From Variovorax sp. MHTC-1 (GTDB taxonomy: Bacteria > Pseudomonadota > Gammaproteobacteria > Burkholderiales > Burkholderiaceae_C), in assembly GCF_003984645.1 (NCBI RefSeq), contig NZ_RWKI01000011.1, forward strand, positions 1 through 64,000: a stretch of DNA of 64,000 nt. Reading direction: 5' to 3'. The notes under the pieces are model-generated. The model saw only the letters and a program-made list of their open reading frames with translations. It ran no database searches and was not told the origin of the DNA. A program made the translations under genes and the position numbers. Positions 8,581 to 17,100 of this stretch are shown piece by piece (the first letter of the stretch is position 1; every line of letters begins with the position of its first letter).

Positions 8581-9852
8581 TCAGCCGTGGACCAGCCGTC
8601 CGCCCACCAGCGTGAAGCGCGCTTGTCCGCGCAGCGCGTAGCCGCCGAAGGGCGTGTGCTTGCCCTGGCTGCGCAGCGCCTCGGGCCGTACCTGCCATTC
8701 GAGCGCGGGATCGACGACGCAGAGGTCGGCCGCGCCGCCCGGCGCCAAGCGCCCTGCTTCCGCCGCGCCGATCAGCCTGGCCGGCGCCGCGCTCACGACC
8801 TCGATGGCACGCGCCAGCCCGACGCCGCTCTGTTCGCCCCATTGCAGCGCCAGCGGCAGCAGCAGCTCGAGCCCCGTTGCGCCCGGCTCGCTCTCGGCGA
8901 AAGGCAGGGTCTTGGCATCGGCCTCCACCGGCGTGTGGTCGGAGACCAGCGCATCGATCGTGCCGTCGGCCAGCGCGGCGGAAAGCGCATCGCGGTCGCG
9001 CTGCTGCCGCAGCGGCGGATTGAGCCGCGCGCGGCTATCGAAGAAGCCGATGTCGGTGTCGGCCAAATGCAGCGAGTTGATGCTGACATCGCAAGTGAGC
9101 GGCAGGCCTTCGGCCTTGGCGGCGCGCACCAGCTCGACGCCGGCCGCGCTCGACAGGCGGCACAGGTGCACGCGCGCGCCGGTGCCGCGCATGAGTTCGA
9201 CGATGGTGAAGATCGCGATCGTCTCGGCCGCGACCGGCACGCCGGCCAGGCCGAGTCGGGTGGCGAGCGGGCCGCTGGCAGCCACGCCCTTGCCCAGGTC
9301 GCGATCCTGAGGACGCAGCCATACGGTGTAGCCGAAGGTGCTGGCGTAGAGCAGCGCGCGCTGCAGCACCTGCGTGTTGCTCAGCGGGATGTCGGCTTGG
9401 CCGAAGCCGATGCAGCCGGCCTCGGTGAGCTCGGCCATCTCGGTGAGCACCTCGCCCGCGAGGCCGCGCGTGAGCGCGCCGAGCGGGAACAGGCGTGCGC
9501 TCTGCATCTTCTCGGCGCGGAACTTGAGCATCTCGACCAGGCCGGGCTCGTCGAGCACCGGGTCGGTGTCGGGCGGGCAGACCAGGCTGGTGACGCCGCC
9601 GGCAACTGCCGCGGCCATCTCGCTCTCCAGCATGCCTTCGTGTTCGTAGCCGGGCTCGCGCAGGCGCGCGGCTAAGTCCACCAGGCCGGGCACGACGAGG
9701 CAGCCCTGGGCATCGAGCGCGCGGTCGGCGCTGAAATCCGCCGGGACGCTGCCGATGGCGAGCACCTTGCCGTCGGCGATGGCCACGTCGGCCTGGCGGT
9801 CGATGCCCGACGCAGGATCGATGACGCGCCCATTGGTGATCAGAGTTTTCAT
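8581..9852 (-). CDS. pyrC': Non-catalytic dihydroorotase homologue (PyrC'/PyrX)
   Basis: 423 aa, dihydroorotase/amidohydrolase fold. The metal-binding HxH that opens the active site in true dihydroorotases is missing: the segment reads DLAARLREPG where active enzymes have DxHxHLREPG. The later SDHTP motif keeps Asp and His. In Pseudomonas, similarly degenerate PyrC' proteins are structural partners that aspartate transcarbamoylase needs for assembly. Position directly after pyrB supports that role here. The catalytic dihydroorotase should be encoded elsewhere. Separated from pyrB by a 145-bp spacer that holds a large palindrome. Confidence 0.85.
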   Translation of the reverse strand: MKTLITNGRVIDPASGIDRQADVAIADGKVLAIGSVPADFSADRALDAQGCLVVPGLVDLAARLREPGYEHEGMLESEMAAAVAGGVTSLVCPPDTDPVLDEPGLVEMLKFRAEKMQSARLFPLGALTRGLAGEVLTEMAELTEAGCIGFGQADIPLSNTQVLQRALLYASTFGYTVWLRPQDRDLGKGVAASGPLATRLGLAGVPVAAETIAIFTIVELMRGTGARVHLCRLSSAAGVELVRAAKAEGLPLTCDVSINSLHLADTDIGFFDSRARLNPPLRQQRDRDALSAALADGTIDALVSDHTPVEADAKTLPFAESEPGATGLELLLPLALQWGEQSGVGLARAIEVVSAAPARLIGAAEAGRLAPGGAADLCVVDPALEWQVRPEALRSQGKHTPFGGYALRGQARFTLVGGRLVHG

Positions 9853-9875
9853 GGTTGTTCTCTATGGCTCGACGG

Positions 9876-9998
9876 AAATGGCGAGCGAGCGGCGTAGCGA
9901 GCGGCCCGAGGTCGCGTCGAGCAGCGCAGCCGTACACCCGTACGGCGAGCAGCGCAGGCGCGAGATCGGGGCGCGCAGTAGCCGAACGCTCGCCATTT
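9876..9998. repeat. Large imperfect palindrome between pyrB and pyrC'
   Basis: Outer arms AAATGGCGAGCG (9876-9887) and CGCTCGCCATTT (9987-9998) are perfect inverted repeats. Complementarity continues inwards with interruptions. The centre is GCCGTAC-ACCC-GTACGGC (9929-9946), and the centre is flanked by direct copies of GAGCAGCGCAG (9919-9929 and 9947-9957). The right end runs into the pyrB stop codon. It looks like a mobile REP/MITE-type unit or an RNA structure acting inside the operon. Confidence 0.8.
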
Positions 9999-10960
9999 CA
10001 TGCTTCGTTTCCGGCGACGATGCTCATCACAGCCATGCGGACCGCGATGCCGAATGTGACCTGCGGCAGGATCACGCTCTGCTGCCCGTCGACCACGGCA
10101 GAGTCGATCTCGACGCCGCGGTTGATCGGCCCCGGATGCATCACGATCGCATCGGGCTTGGCGAGCTGCAGCTTCTCGGGCGTGAGACCGTAGGTCTTGA
10201 AGAATTCCTGCGACGAAGGCAGCAGCGCGCCGCTCATGCGCTCGTTCTGCAGCCGCAGCATGATGATCACGTCGCAGTCCTTGATGCCTTCCTCGAGCGA
10301 GTGGCAGACGCGCACGCCCATCTGCGCCATGTCGCCCGGCACCAGCGTCTTGGGGCCGACCACGCGCACCTCGGCGCAGCCCAGCGTGGTGAGGCCGTGG
10401 ATGTCGGAGCGCGCCACGCGCGAGTGCAGCACGTCGCCGACGATCGCCACCGTGAGGTTGGAAAAATCCTTCTTGTAGTGGCGGATCGTGTACATGTCGA
10501 GCAGCCCCTGCGTCGGATGCGCGTGCCGGCCGTCGCCGGCATTCACCACGTGCACGTGCGGTGCGACATGCTGCGCGATCAGGTAGGGTGCGCCCGACTC
10601 GCTGTGCCGCACGACGAACAGGTCGGCCGCCATCGCGCTCAGGTTGGCGATGGTGTCGAGCAGCGATTCGCCCTTGGTCGCCGACGAGCGCGCGATGTCG
10701 AGGTTGATGACGTCGGCCGACAGCCGCTTGGCCGCGATCTCGAAGGTGGTGCGGGTGCGGGTCGAGTTCTCGAAGAACAGGTTGAACACGCTCTTGCCGC
10801 GCAGCAGCGGCACCTTCTTCACCTCGCGGTCGCTCACGCTCGTGAAGTTGGCAGCGGTGTCGAGAATGTGGGTGACGATGTCCTTCGGCAGGCCCTCGAT
10901 CGAGAGCAGGTGGATCAGCTCGCCGTTCTTGTTGAGTTGGGGGTTGCGTTTGTAGAGCAT
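9998..10960 (-). CDS. pyrB: Aspartate carbamoyltransferase catalytic subunit
   Basis: 320 aa from ATG at 10960; the frame extends upstream only through repeat sequence. It condenses carbamoyl phosphate with aspartate in the committed step of pyrimidine synthesis. The carbamoyl-phosphate loop STRTR is at 66-70; HPTQ and the C-terminal HPGPxNRG motif are present. Length matches class A/B ATCases that partner with PyrC'-like proteins. Order on the minus strand is ruvX-pyrR-pyrB-pyrC'. The gap to pyrR (85 bp) is filled by one copy of a dispersed repeat. Confidence 0.95.
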   Translation of the reverse strand: MLYKRNPQLNKNGELIHLLSIEGLPKDIVTHILDTAANFTSVSDREVKKVPLLRGKSVFNLFFENSTRTRTTFEIAAKRLSADVINLDIARSSATKGESLLDTIANLSAMAADLFVVRHSESGAPYLIAQHVAPHVHVVNAGDGRHAHPTQGLLDMYTIRHYKKDFSNLTVAIVGDVLHSRVARSDIHGLTTLGCAEVRVVGPKTLVPGDMAQMGVRVCHSLEEGIKDCDVIIMLRLQNERMSGALLPSSQEFFKTYGLTPEKLQLAKPDAIVMHPGPINRGVEIDSAVVDGQQSVILPQVTFGIAVRMAVMSIVAGNEA

Positions 10961-11043
10961 CAGGCCTCCCGCCGGGCCGCCCCAAGGGAGGCCTGCGCCC
11001 CCTCGGGGGGCAGCGAATACACGAAGTGATGAGCGTGGGGGCA
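10961..11043 (-). repeat. Dispersed intergenic repeat, copy A
   Basis: Read on the minus strand it begins CCCCCACGCTCATCAC, continues TTCGTGTATTCGCTGC, then a CCCCC-CGA-GGGGG hairpin and a CCTTGGGGCGGCCCGGC tail. It fills the pyrR-pyrB gap. This is the fullest copy and serves as the reference for the other seven. Confidence 0.8.
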
Positions 11044-11045
11044 GT

Positions 11046-11543
11046 TCATTTGCTTTCCTCGACCTGGAGGCTGAACACGCCATTGCCGTCGCGTGCCAGG
11101 GCAAGCGACTTCGATGCCGGCAGTTCGACGCGCGTGGCTGCGAAGTCGGCCGCCACCGGCAGCTCGCGTCCGCCGCGGTCCACCAGCACCGCGAGCCGCA
11201 CGCAGGCCGGCCGGCCGAAGTCGAACAGTTCGTTCAGCACCGCGCGCAGGGTGCGGCCGGTGTAGAGCACGTCGTCGAGCAGGAGCACGTCGGCGCCGTT
11301 GACGTCGAAGGGGAGATGGGTCTGCGCGCTCGCGGCCAGGCCGCGGCGCGCGAAGTCGTCGCGGTGCATGGCCGAGGAGATGGTGCCGGGGGCGCCGGCG
11401 AGGCCCAGGTCTTTTTGCAGCCGCTCGACCAGCCAGGCGCCGCCGGAGGTGATTCCGACCAGGCGCGTGTCATGGCGCAGGAGGGATTTCACGCCGCGCA
11501 GCAGCTCGATGTAGAGCGCTTCGGCGTCAGGTATCGAATTCAC
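11046..11543 (-). CDS. pyrR: PyrR, pyrimidine operon regulator / uracil phosphoribosyltransferase
   Basis: 165 aa starting at GTG. Type I phosphoribosyltransferase fold with the PRPP-binding motif [15 protein letters not shown] at 86-100. PyrR proteins bind pyr mRNA in Bacillus and control attenuation, and many also have UPRTase activity. Regulation in beta-proteobacteria is less clear, and I found no classical PyrR-binding anti-antiterminator upstream. The start overlaps the ruvX stop by 4 bp (GTGA). Confidence 0.92.
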   Translation of the reverse strand: MNSIPDAEALYIELLRGVKSLLRHDTRLVGITSGGAWLVERLQKDLGLAGAPGTISSAMHRDDFARRGLAASAQTHLPFDVNGADVLLLDDVLYTGRTLRAVLNELFDFGRPACVRLAVLVDRGGRELPVAADFAATRVELPASKSLALARDGNGVFSLQVEESK

Positions 11544-11962
11544 GGAAGGCTCCTCAGGAACTGTTCAAGAATGATGCAGGCCGATGCGGCATCGGCGTCG
11601 CGCGCGCCCGATGCCAGCGCCTCGGTCGTGCTGTAGCGCTCGTCGACCTCGTAGACGGGCAGTCCGAAGCGGCCCCTCAGCTGCCGTGCGAAACGCTGGG
11701 CAGCCCGGGTGTTGTCGTGCGGGGCGCCGTCGGGATGGCGGGGAACGCCGACCACCAGCGCATCGGGCTGCCATTCGCGGATGCGGGCTTCGACCTGCGC
11801 AAAGCGTGCGTCGCCTTCGGCCTTGATGGTGGCTTGCGGCGTGGCGCTCTTCAGCAGCCGGTTGCCGCTGGCGACGCCTGTGCGCTTCTGCCCGTAGTCG
11901 AAGGCCAGAAAGCTTTGGAAATGGGAAGGAACAAGGACGGAAGGAGCAGCGCTGTCAGGCAT
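11540..11962 (-). CDS. ruvX: RuvX/YqgF-type Holliday-junction resolvase-like protein (16S pre-rRNA nuclease)
   Basis: 140 aa from ATG at 11962; an in-frame extension to 12076 is repeat sequence (copy C). The RNase H-like fold is recognised from LAFDYGQKRTGVA near the N-terminus, with the conserved first Asp, the mid motif VVGVPRHPDG and the C-terminal ERYSTTEA. YqgF proteins process the 5' end of 16S rRNA and are also annotated as resolvases. It is the gene between algH and pyrR, a common arrangement in Burkholderiales. Confidence 0.9.
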   Translation of the reverse strand: MPDSAAPSVLVPSHFQSFLAFDYGQKRTGVASGNRLLKSATPQATIKAEGDARFAQVEARIREWQPDALVVGVPRHPDGAPHDNTRAAQRFARQLRGRFGLPVYEVDERYSTTEALASGARDADAASACIILEQFLRSLP

Positions 11963-11980
11963 CGCCGAAGCCTTCACTTG

Positions 11981-12059
11981 AGCCCCCACGCTCGGCACTG
12001 CGTGTCCTCGCTGCCCCCGGCGGGGGCGCGAGCTTGCTTGGGGCGGCCCGGCGCTGCGC
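11981..12059 (+). repeat. Dispersed intergenic repeat, copy C
   Basis: Starts GCCCCCACGCTCGGCACT and goes on through GCGTGTCCTCGCTGC, the CCCCCGGCGGGGG hairpin and CTTGGGGCGGCCCGGC. It matches copy A but has diverged in the first part. It fills the gap between algH and ruvX. Confidence 0.7.
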
Positions 12060-12659
12060 TCATGCATGCCCCGCATCGGGCGACAGCGTCCAGGCCTCGA
12101 GGCCCAGCAGCGACAGGGCCTTGTCGTAGCGCTGCTCGATCGGCGTGTCGAAGATCACCGCCGGATCGGCACCCACCGTGAGCCAGCTGTTCTCTGCCAG
12201 CTCGGACTCGAGCTGGCCCTCGCCCCAGGCCGCGTAGCCGAGCGAGACCAGCACCTTGCGCGGTCCGGCGCCGGTGGCCAGGGCTTCCAGCACGTCCTTG
12301 GAGGTCGTCATCTCCAGCCCGCCGGGAATGGTCATGGTCGAGGCGTAGACGGATTCATTGGGTTTTTCGGCATCGGAGAACACCGGCTCGTGCAGCACGA
12401 AGCCGCGCTCGGTCTGCACCGGCCCGCCCTGGAACACGGGCGCGCTGCCGAGCTCGGGACGCGAGAGGTGGAGCTCGATCTTCTCGAACAGCACCTTGAG
12501 GTTGATGTCGCTGGGCTTGTTGATCACCAAGCCGAGCGCGCCGCGCTCGCTGTGCTCGCAGAGATAGACCACGCTGCGGCTGAAGGACTTGTCTGCCAGC
12601 CCCGGCATCGCGATCAGGAAGTGATGCGTGAGGTTCATCGGGGCAGAATCGGAGGCCAT
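12060..12659 (-). CDS. AlgH/YqgE family protein
   Basis: 199 aa from ATG at 12659; a shorter start (ATG 12638, MNLTHHFLIAMPG) fits E. coli YqgE better and cannot be excluded. Family marks are FLIAMPG, VVYLCEHSERGALGLVINKP and the GGPV segment. Biochemical function is not established; the name comes from an alginate regulator in Pseudomonas. Its ATG overlaps the photolyase ATG on the other strand (CATG), so promoters for the two must lie inside coding DNA or transcripts overlap. Confidence 0.85.
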   Translation of the reverse strand: MASDSAPMNLTHHFLIAMPGLADKSFSRSVVYLCEHSERGALGLVINKPSDINLKVLFEKIELHLSRPELGSAPVFQGGPVQTERGFVLHEPVFSDAEKPNESVYASTMTIPGGLEMTTSKDVLEALATGAGPRKVLVSLGYAAWGEGQLESELAENSWLTVGADPAVIFDTPIEQRYDKALSLLGLEAWTLSPDAGHA

Positions 12660-14169
12660 GCCGCCGATTTTACTGGCCGTCGACAAAAGCTATCCCAAGG
12701 GCCTGATGTGGTTCCGCCGCGACCTCCGGGTGGACGACAACGCGGCGCTCTACCATGCGCTGCGCAATTGCCGGCAGGTGCTCTGCGTGTTCGTCTTCGA
12801 CCGCGCGATCCTCGACGTGCTGCCGCGCGTGGACCGGCGCGTCGAATTCATCCGCGAATCACTGGTCGAGCTCGATGCCGAGCTGCGCGCGCTGGGCGGC
12901 GGGCTGATCGTGCGCCACGCGGTCGCCGCGGACGAGATCGCGCCGCTGGCGCGCGCGCTGGATGTGCAAGCCGTGTTCGCGAACCGCGACGACGAGCCCG
13001 ACGCCCTCGCGCGCGACGCCAAGGTCTTCGGCGCGCTCGCCAACGCCGGCATCGCCTTCCACACCCACAAGGACCAGGCCGTCTTCGAACGCGACGAGCT
13101 GCTGACAAAGACCGGCCAGCCTTACACGGTGTTCACGCCCTACAAGCGCGCCTGGCTGGCCAAGGTCGATGCCTTCTATTTGAAGCCCTATCCCGTGCGC
13201 GGCTACGCCGATGCACTCGAGCCCGCGCCGGAGAAATTCAGCGCGCCGGTGCCGGTGCTGGCCGAGATCGGCTTCGAAAAGAGCAACCTGGCCGAGCTCG
13301 ACATCCCGACCGGCAGCCAGGGCGCCGCTGCGCTGCTCGGCGACTTCTTCCAGCGCATCGGCCGCTACGACACGGCGCGCGACTACCCCGCGGTGCGCGG
13401 CCCCAGCTACCTGGGCGTCCACCTGCGCTTCGGCACGGTCTCGATCCGGCAGCTCGCGGGCATGGCGTACCAGCTCTCGCTGCAGGGCGACGCGGGCGCC
13501 GCGACCTGGCTCGGCGAGCTCATTTGGCGCGACTTCTATTTCCAGATCCTGGCTCGCCATCCTTACGTGGCGGAGGGCGGCGAGTCGCGCAGCTTCAGAC
13601 CGGAGTACGACAAGATCCAGTGGCACCACGGCAAGCACGCCGACCTGCTGTTCGATGCCTGGTGCAAAGGCCAGACCGGCTACCCGCTGGTCGACGCCGC
13701 GATGGCGCAGATCAACCAGAGCGGCTACATGCACAACCGGCTGCGCATGGTGGCGGCCAGCTTTCTCTGCAAGGACCTGGGGCTGGACTGGCGGCGCGGC
13801 GAGCGCTACTTCGCGCTGCACCTGAACGACTTCGAGTTGTCGTCGAACAACGGCGGCTGGCAGTGGGCGAGCTCCAGCGGCTGCGATGCGCAGCCCTACT
13901 TTCGGATCTTCAATCCCGTGACGCAGAGCGAGCGCTTCGACCCCGAAGGCAAGTTCATCCGCCGCTACCTGCCGCAGCTCGCGAAGCTGCCCAACGCGGC
14001 GATCCACGCGCCATGGACGGCCAAGCCGCTGGAGCTGGAAGCGGCCGGGGTGAAGTTGGGCGAGAACTATCCGAAGCCGATCGTCGATCACGCCGAGGCG
14101 CGCGAGCGGACGCTGCAGCGCTACGGGGTGGTGCGCAGCGCACTCGACAAGAGGAAAGGCAGCGCCTGA
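12658..14169 (+). CDS. phrB: Deoxyribodipyrimidine photolyase (class I CPD)
   Basis: 503 aa from ATG at 12658, with GGAGG only 2 nt upstream; an upstream in-frame ATG at 12628 is possible. It repairs cyclobutane pyrimidine dimers using light. The N-terminal Rossmann-like antenna domain (LMWFRRDLRVDDNAAL) binds the light-harvesting cofactor. The C-terminal FAD domain has the TGYPLVDAAMAQ and GYMHNRLRM motifs and the Trp-rich NNGGWQWASS segment used for electron transfer. Single gene between algH and chpA. Confidence 0.94.
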   Translation: MPPILLAVDKSYPKGLMWFRRDLRVDDNAALYHALRNCRQVLCVFVFDRAILDVLPRVDRRVEFIRESLVELDAELRALGGGLIVRHAVAADEIAPLARALDVQAVFANRDDEPDALARDAKVFGALANAGIAFHTHKDQAVFERDELLTKTGQPYTVFTPYKRAWLAKVDAFYLKPYPVRGYADALEPAPEKFSAPVPVLAEIGFEKSNLAELDIPTGSQGAAALLGDFFQRIGRYDTARDYPAVRGPSYLGVHLRFGTVSIRQLAGMAYQLSLQGDAGAATWLGELIWRDFYFQILARHPYVAEGGESRSFRPEYDKIQWHHGKHADLLFDAWCKGQTGYPLVDAAMAQINQSGYMHNRLRMVAASFLCKDLGLDWRRGERYFALHLNDFELSSNNGGWQWASSSGCDAQPYFRIFNPVTQSERFDPEGKFIRRYLPQLAKLPNAAIHAPWTAKPLELEAAGVKLGENYPKPIVDHAEARERTLQRYGVVRSALDKRKGSA

Positions 14170-14187
14170 GGGCGCTGCCTCGCCCGC

Positions 14188-17100
14188 TCAGGCCGCCATC
14201 GCCACCGGCAGCTCGGCGCTGGTGTAGCTGCGCACCAGCCGCAGCAGCTCTTCTTCGGAGTAGGGCTTGCCGAGGTAGTGGTTGACACCCAGCGTGCGCG
14301 CGTGATCGCGGTGCTTCTCGGCGATGCGCGAGGTGATCATGATGATCGGCAGGCCGGCCAGCGACTCGTCGGCGCGGATATTGCGCGCGAGGTCGAAGCC
14401 ATCCATGCGCGGCATCTCGATGTCGGACAGCACCACCGCCGGCCGTTCCTGCTGCAACCGCTCCAGCGCCTGCAGGCCGTCGGCCGCCAGCGACACGCGG
14501 TAGCCTTCGCGCTGCAGCAGGCGCTGCGTGACGCGCCGCACCGTGATCGAGTCGTCGACCACCAGCACCAGGGGAATCTGCGGCGCCGCCTGCGGGGCCA
14601 CCACGGCATCGGCGCCGCGCGCACCCTGCTGCTGCGCCGCGGCGGCTGCTGCCGCGCCCTTGGCCTGAAGCTGGCGCGCTTTCTCGCCATGCACCGCAGC
14701 CAGCGCGACAGGGTTGTAGATCATCGCCACCGCACCCGAAGCCAGCACCGAGATGCCGGCCATGCCCGGCAGCCGCGAGAGCTGCGGACCGAGGTTCTTG
14801 ACCACGACTTCCTGGTTGCCCAGCACTTCGTCCACGTGCAGCGCCACGCGTTGCTGCGCGCTTCGCACCATGACGATGGTGTTGGTCTTGCCGATTGCGC
14901 GGTCGCTGTGCGCCGAGGACTGCAGCAATGCGCCGGTCCAGAAGAAGGGCACCTGCTCGCCGGCGAAGGCATAGCGTTGGTTGAGGTAGGCGGTTTCGAG
15001 CTCGGAGCCGCCGGCGCGCTGCACCAGCTCCACCAGGTTGGACGGCACGCCGATCGAAGTGGCGCCGGCGCGCAGCATGACCACGTGGGTCACTGCGGTG
15101 GTCAGCGGCAGCACGAGCTTGAAGCTGGTGCCCTCGCCCGGCTTGCTTTGGGTTTCGATTCGGCCGCCGAGCGCTGCGACCTGCGCGCGCACCACGTCCA
15201 TGCCGATGCCGCGGCCGGCCAGTTCCGACACCTGCTCGGCGGTCGAGAAGCCGGGCTGGAAGATCAGTTCGGCGGCCTCGTCGTCGCTGAGCTTCTGCCC
15301 TTGCGCGACCAGGCCCAGGGACTGCGCGCGCTCGAGGATGCGCTTGTGGTTGAGGCCCGCGCCGTCGTCGCGGAAACTCACCGAGACGTCGTTGCCTTCG
15401 TGGTGCAGCTCGATGACGATCAGGCCGCTGGCATCCTTGCCGGCCTTCTCGCGCGCCGCCACGTCCTCGATGCCGTGTGCGACGCAGTTGCGCAGCAGGT
15501 GCTCGAAGGCGGGCGTCATGCGGTCCAGCACGCCGCGGTCCATCTCGATCGAGCCGCCGACGATGTCCAGGCGCACCTGCTTGCCGGTGTCCTTGGAGGC
15601 TTGCCGCACCACGCGGTAGAGGCGCTCCGAAATGCCTTCGAACTCCACCATGCGCGTGCGCAGCAGCCCGCGCTGGAGTTCGCGCGTCTGGCGCGCCTGC
15701 GCGCTCAGGTCGTCTTCTGTCGCCTGCACGGTCTTCTGGAGCGTGCGCTGCACGGTGGCCACGTCGTTGACCGACTCGGCCATCATGCGGGTGAGTTCCT
15801 GCACGCGCGTGAAGCGGTCGAACTCGAGCGGGTCGAAGCCTTGCTGCGAGTCCTTGGCCTGGGCCAGGCGCGATTGCATCTGGCTTTCGGCCTGGACCTC
15901 GATGTCGCGCAGTTGCTGGCGCAGCCGGTCGAGGTTGCCGGTGAGATCACCGAGCGAACTGCGCAGCTGGCCCAGTTCGGCCTCGAGCCGCGAACGCGTG
16001 ATGATGACTTCACCGGCCTGCGCCACCAGGCGGTCGAGCAGATGGGTGCGAATGCGCACCGCCTGGCTCGAGATGGTGCGCAGCGGCGTCAATGCGGACG
16101 GCGAAGGCAGCGCTACCGCGCGGCGCGCTGCATCTGCCTCGCCAACGGGCATCGGCTCCGCCGTACCCAACTCCGGCTCGGCAGCGTCGGCGGCCGATAC
16201 GGCGGGAGCCGGCGGAGCGGCTGCGACCACCCGCTGCACCAGTTCGGTCTGGATCGCGTCGTCGGCGGCGCGCAGCCCGTCGAAGGTGGCTTGCAGCGTG
16301 TCGAAGCGGGTGAGCAGACGCTCGATCGCCTGGCGGTCGGCGCCCTCGGCGCTGATCGCCTCGATCTCGGATTCCATGCGGTGGGCACGTTCGCCCAGTC
16401 GCATGGCACCGGCCAGCCGGGCGCTGCCCTTGAGCGTGTGCAGGGTGCGCAGCGTGGATGCACGGGGCGCCGGGTCCTCGGGATGCTGCGACCACTCGCG
16501 CAAGGCGGTGCCGAGCTGAGGCAGCAGTTCGGCCGCCTCTTCCTCGAAGATCGGGAACAGGTCGACGTCGATCACGTCGGTAACATCGATCGCGTCCTCG
16601 GAGTCGTCGAGCGCCACGTCGGGGACGGCAAAGCGCAACGAGGCGACCGATCCGATCGCGGCTTCGCCCATGTCGATCGGCATCGGCGAGGCGGCGACAT
16701 CGCGCAGCGCGCGCATGGTTTCTTCGGCGGGCTCGTGCAGGAAGCCGGCGGCGAACTGGTGCAGCAAGCGCCGCAATTCTTCGGCTGCCGCCAGCAGCAC
16801 GGCACCTTGCGCCGGCGTGCCGCGGCCCTGCATGTGCAGATGCTGCAGCGCCGCCTCGATCGAGCGCGCCATGTCCGACAGGCCCTGGAAGCCCACGGTC
16901 GCGGAACTGCCGGCGAGCGAATGGGCGAGCCCGATGGTCGAGTCCGACACCCGTTCGTGGGTTTCGAGCGCCCACTCGCCGACCTCGGTGGCCAGCTGGC
17001 GCGACCATTCGTCGGCTTCGTTGAGATAGACGTTGTAGAGCGCGATGCCGATGCGCAGCGGGCCGATCACCTTCACCTGGTCGTCGGCGCTCGGGGCCGG

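Noticed and set aside
8581..9852. Active dihydroorotase
   Set aside because: The metal-binding histidines at the start of the active site are replaced, so a non-catalytic PyrC' role is the better call.
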